Shown here one piece after another: positions 62,694 through 64,000 of a stretch of DNA of 64,000 bases. Each line of letters opens with the position of its first letter. The first letter of the stretch is position 1. A program made the position numbers and the translations under genes. Under the pieces are notes generated by a model, which did no database searches, was not told where the DNA came from, and was given only the letters and a program-made list of their open reading frames with translations. Where the stretch lies: the NCBI RefSeq assembly GCF_002744735.1, contig NZ_KZ319339.1, forward strand, positions 1,240,001-1,304,000. Reading direction: 5' to 3'. The DNA comes from Marinobacter guineae. GTDB taxonomy: Bacteria; Pseudomonadota; Gammaproteobacteria; Pseudomonadales; Oleiphilaceae.

Positions 62694-62879
62694 ATGAAGT
62701 GGATCATACTCGCCATTATTATCGCTATTGTGGCCTTCTGGCTGTATCAGGGCCGTCGCAAGAACAACATTGAAGACCCTGAGGTTAAGACATTCGAGGA
62801 AAAGGATTACTACCTCACATCGAATGACAACGCATCCGATGACCAGTCATCCCCCGATAAAAGTAATCCGCGTCACTAA
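62694..62879 (+). CDS. Small single-pass membrane protein
   Basis: A 61-residue protein: one N-terminal helix (MKWIILAIIIAIVAFWLYQG), a basic cluster (RRKNN) that sets a cytoplasmic C-terminus, and an acidic, disordered tail. No family recognised. GGAGGAAACGG precedes the ATG. A ribosome site this strong and an intact frame support a real gene. Confidence 0.72.
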   Translation: MKWIILAIIIAIVAFWLYQGRRKNNIEDPEVKTFEEKDYYLTSNDNASDDQSSPDKSNPRH

Positions 62880-62944
62880 GTGGTTCTTCAAACCGGGGGC
62901 AGCTCAGTTAACATGCCCCGAGGTTCACTGAAGGATAGGATGGT

Positions 62945-64000
62945 ATGTCCAGAGCCAACCACGAATCCGAAAACCGGAATAACAGCCCGTCAGTCGAGCT
63001 CCTGAAGCCACTTGACGCAGCCATCAACCGCCTTGCTGAAACCAATGCCAGTGAGGGCGTCTCGCCGGTATTCGAGGTGATCGATGCGGCAAAACCCCTG
63101 ATGTTCAGCCCGGAAGGTCTCGACGCGCTTTACGAACGCGTGCCGGCCATTGAGTCAGCCGGATTCTTTCGAGGAAGCGATTGGGACTACCCGCAGACAC
63201 TGGTGCCCTCCCTGGCCGCACGCACGGTTCGCCACGGGGAACCGACCGCAACACTGGTTGAATGCCTGAGCCAGATACGCCTTTTGGCAGTAACCAAAGG
63301 CGATTACACCCACCCTGCTATCTCGGCAGAACACGCCCAACACTTTCTCGCCCAGGTACTGGCGATGAATCTCGATCTGGTGGTCAGTGATCTCCAGGAG
63401 AGCGACCGGCTGCGGCCCGATCAACTCGGCTACGTTGTTCAGAACCTGTATCACTACCTGTTGCGGTATCTGGGCTACGAAAACCTCATGGAAGATCTGG
63501 TGGCCGAAGTCTGGCGGATTCTGGCGCAACGCCCCGTCCAGGTAGCGGGTGTCAAACACATGGTGACCCAGATAGCGGTCTGCCTGGAAAAACCGGACGC
63601 GCTGGGTGGCGAAGTCAGCGACGACGCGGTGCAGTTGATTAACGCCGTATTCAGCCCCACCGAGGGTTGCCGTGAAGATCCCGGCTTTGAGGTCTATGCT
63701 GAGCGACTGGCGGAAATGGACGATGCCACCCTGCTACAGGAGGCCATCGCCTTTGCGCAATCCATGCACTCTACCGGCCTGGTGTCGGCCTATATGCCGG
63801 TATTCATACGCTACCTGCGTGGCCGCTGGAACGACCTGATTCCCACAGCCCTGGGGCTAAGCTACACAGGTGCAGACGCTTTTCACTGCTACCCTGCGTT
63901 GATACATCGCCTGATTGACGAAGCCCTGTTTCCAGAGACCAGCCAGTGTGCCTATGGCCTGGCCATGATGCTCGAGCGGGGCATTCTGTACGCGCCCCCG
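62945..64000 (+). CDS. Long uncharacterised protein, cut by window end
   Basis: From the ATG at 62945 the frame stays open for all 352 codons to base 64000. It opens MSRANHESENRNNSPSVELL, is soluble and mainly helical (INRLAETNASEGVSPVFEVI, QHFLAQVLAMNLDLVVSDLQ, MLERGILYAPP), with no signal peptide, membrane segment or catalytic motif that I recognise. The C-terminus lies outside the window, and any catalytic domain may be there. AAGGATAGGA precedes the ATG. Confidence 0.75.
   Translation, partial: MSRANHESENRNNSPSVELLKPLDAAINRLAETNASEGVSPVFEVIDAAKPLMFSPEGLDALYERVPAIESAGFFRGSDWDYPQTLVPSLAARTVRHGEPTATLVECLSQIRLLAVTKGDYTHPAISAEHAQHFLAQVLAMNLDLVVSDLQESDRLRPDQLGYVVQNLYHYLLRYLGYENLMEDLVAEVWRILAQRPVQVAGVKHMVTQIAVCLEKPDALGGEVSDDAVQLINAVFSPTEGCREDPGFEVYAERLAEMDDATLLQEAIAFAQSMHSTGLVSAYMPVFIRYLRGRWNDLIPTALGLSYTGADAFHCYPALIHRLIDEALFPETSQCAYGLAMMLERGILYAPP

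Overview
The window looks like a chromosomal segment of a marine gammaproteobacterium, most probably Marinobacter or a close relative. This is inference from gene content: PEP-CTERM proteins, a DctP-type TRAP transporter, a Bcr/CflA exporter, an LrhA-like LysR gene facing a DUF1127 gene, and many small DUF families common there. GC content looks moderate (mid-50s) and coding is dense on both strands. I found no rRNA, tRNA, CRISPR array, phage gene or intact insertion sequence.

Layout. 0-6.2 kb: an ArsR/rhodanese fusion regulator heads a leftward operon (sterol-desaturase-like enzyme, methyltransferase) and faces a rightward operon of a DsrE-like sulfur carrier, an MFS transporter, a cysteine desulfurase homologue and a second MFS transporter. 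6.5-16.6 kb: housekeeping and envelope genes (thioredoxin 2, CPBP protease, SDR, MscS channel, Bcr/CflA and EamA transporters, AraC regulator, NnrU, zinc peptidase). 16.7-26.3 kb: BamA-like barrel, HDAC-like deacetylase, two LysR regulators, DUF1127, homocysteine methyltransferase and small membrane or lipoproteins. 26.3-31 kb: a patch of gene decay (collapsed quinone reductase/LysR divergent pair, nonsense-interrupted thioesterase, frameshifted DUF2252) around intact genes. 31.2-35.6 kb: a PEP-CTERM protein with a sigma-54-type promoter, DUF3010, SEC-C, thioesterase and alpha/beta hydrolase genes. 35.7-38.7 kb: polar amino acid ABC importer. 39-42 kb: DnaJ-like, VWA-like, outer membrane and NAD(P)-binding proteins. 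42.5-46 kb: TRAP operon with a winged-helix regulator at its end. 46-53.5 kb: PEP-CTERM gene, PEP-CTERM remnant and a YhiI-RbbA-YhhJ type ABC exporter, bracketed by a duplicated yqeY 3' end and a decayed copy of the regulator's tail. 53.5-64 kb: patatin, threonine aldolase, GST, a lipoprotein, a 50-residue minimal PEP-CTERM protein, sterol-desaturase-like, DUF2845, NADAR, cold shock, PRC-barrel and a long unknown protein cut by the window end.

How the parts fit. Three PEP-CTERM genes scattered over 26 kb each have a GG-N10-GC sigma-54 element at a plausible distance, which suggests one RpoN-dependent exosortase-substrate regulon; the exosortase and its PrsK/PrsR regulators are not here. The sulfur cluster at the left edge looks like a sensor-controlled sulfane-sulfur handling or export module. 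The broken genes and partial duplications at 26-31 kb and 46-53 kb mark two plastic spots in an otherwise ordinary backbone.
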